In this document: positions 63,671 to 64,000 of the stretch, piece by piece
Numbering within the stretch: the stretch's first letter is position 1
How the letters are laid out: each line of letters begins with the position of its first letter
Source: Onchocerca lupi
Lineage: Eukaryota; Nematoda; Chromadorea; Rhabditida; Onchocercidae
Length of the DNA stretch: 64,000 nucleotides
Direction of reading: 5' to 3'
NCBI GenBank assembly: GCA_028564675.1
Contig: JAOVVO010000114.1
Span: 1-64,000, forward strand
Position numbers and translations under genes: made by a program
Notes under the pieces: generated by a model
Databases searched by the model: none
What the model was told of the DNA's origin: nothing
What the model saw: only the letters and a program-made list of their open reading frames with translations

Positions 63671-64000
63671 ATGTCTGCACCCGATATCACTGATAGTAAG
63701 CCTGAGATAGTTGCAGTTGACAGTGCAAATTCAAAGAATTGTGATACTACTGGACATGTACAGGTAATTTGCTCCTATTTAGCCTAGCATATCGTATTAT
63801 TATCGCCATTATTTTTCTCATTTTATTTTTATTAGAATTAATGCAAACATTCATTTATTTATTGATAATATATTTGGAAAATATGCATTTTCTCGACAAG
63901 TTTCCCTAATGGTAAGTATATTACTTTTATTATCAATAATTTGCATAATTTTGTCCACTCCCACCAATTATATTAATTATAGTTTGATGATGAATTATGT
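63671..64000 (+). CDS. 5' end of a plus-strand gene, product not recognised (partial)
   Basis: Exon 1 is 63671-63763: ATG, 31 codons starting MSAPDITDSKPEIVAVD and ending TGHVQ, then donor CAG/gtaatt. Exon 2 begins after TTAATTATAG at 63983 and continues FDDELC in the same phase to the window edge. An acceptor-like TTTACTTTCAG 57 nt before the ATG suggests trans-splicing or a 5' UTR exon. The N-terminus is acidic and low-complexity with no signal peptide, so a cytosolic or nuclear protein is likely. The family cannot be told from 37 residues. Confidence 0.65.

Noticed and set aside
1..64000. tRNA, rRNA, CRISPR arrays or bacterial endosymbiont (Wolbachia-like) insertions
   Set aside because: I saw no B-box-like GGTTCGAATCC, no rRNA motifs, no spaced identical repeats, and no bacterial-style operon or codon use. 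A systematic tRNAscan or BLAST could not be run.

Overview
This is an AT-rich (visibly well under 40% GC), intron-rich animal sequence. Several features point to a parasitic nematode of the spirurid/filarial type. These are introns full of long A/T homopolymers, TTTTCAG-type splice acceptors (some only a few bases upstream of a start codon, as expected for spliced-leader trans-splicing), and gene products whose closest known relatives are Caenorhabditis elegans genes. The species assignment is an inference, because no search could be run. I recognise three genes by family: dex-1, feh-1 and gro-1. From memory, their C. elegans counterparts all lie on chromosome III, which fits one conserved nematode linkage group.

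Layout. Five spliced genes run on the minus strand. They are an orphan seven-transmembrane receptor (2495-69, 7 exons, 326 aa), a DEX-1-like membrane protein with two nidogen (NIDO) domains (20830-6855, 22 exons, 1114 aa), an Fe65/FEH-1 adaptor (49849-40135, 14 exons, 681 aa), a tRNA dimethylallyltransferase GRO-1/TRIT1 (57539-53659, 8 exons, 448 aa), and a protein with a LOTUS/OST-HTH-like domain (62959-58943, 9 exons, 502 aa). At the right edge a divergent plus-strand gene begins (63671 onward, two exons visible). I rebuilt every gene by hand from splice sites, and all exon phases close without frameshift. Exon coordinates are given in each entry.

The space between 20.86 and 40.13 kb is a gene desert of about 19 kb, with microsatellites, degenerate tandem repeats and, at 36.0-39.8 kb, a cluster of unusually GC-rich, hairpin-forming blocks. 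Those blocks may be a retroelement relic or an unannotated structured RNA. Other non-genic features are an exact 41-bp duplication and a perfect 12-bp hairpin in dex-1 introns, a same-strand decayed coding block nested in a feh-1 intron, and a 22-bp-arm inverted repeat between feh-1 and gro-1.

The genes do not form an obvious pathway. dex-1 (dendrite anchoring and epithelial shape) and feh-1 (adaptor for the amyloid-precursor-like receptor) are both membrane/neuronal, whereas gro-1 modifies tRNA. The LOTUS-like gene would be expected to act in germ granules if the domain call is right. It lies directly upstream of gro-1 on the same strand, so co-transcription is possible but not shown.
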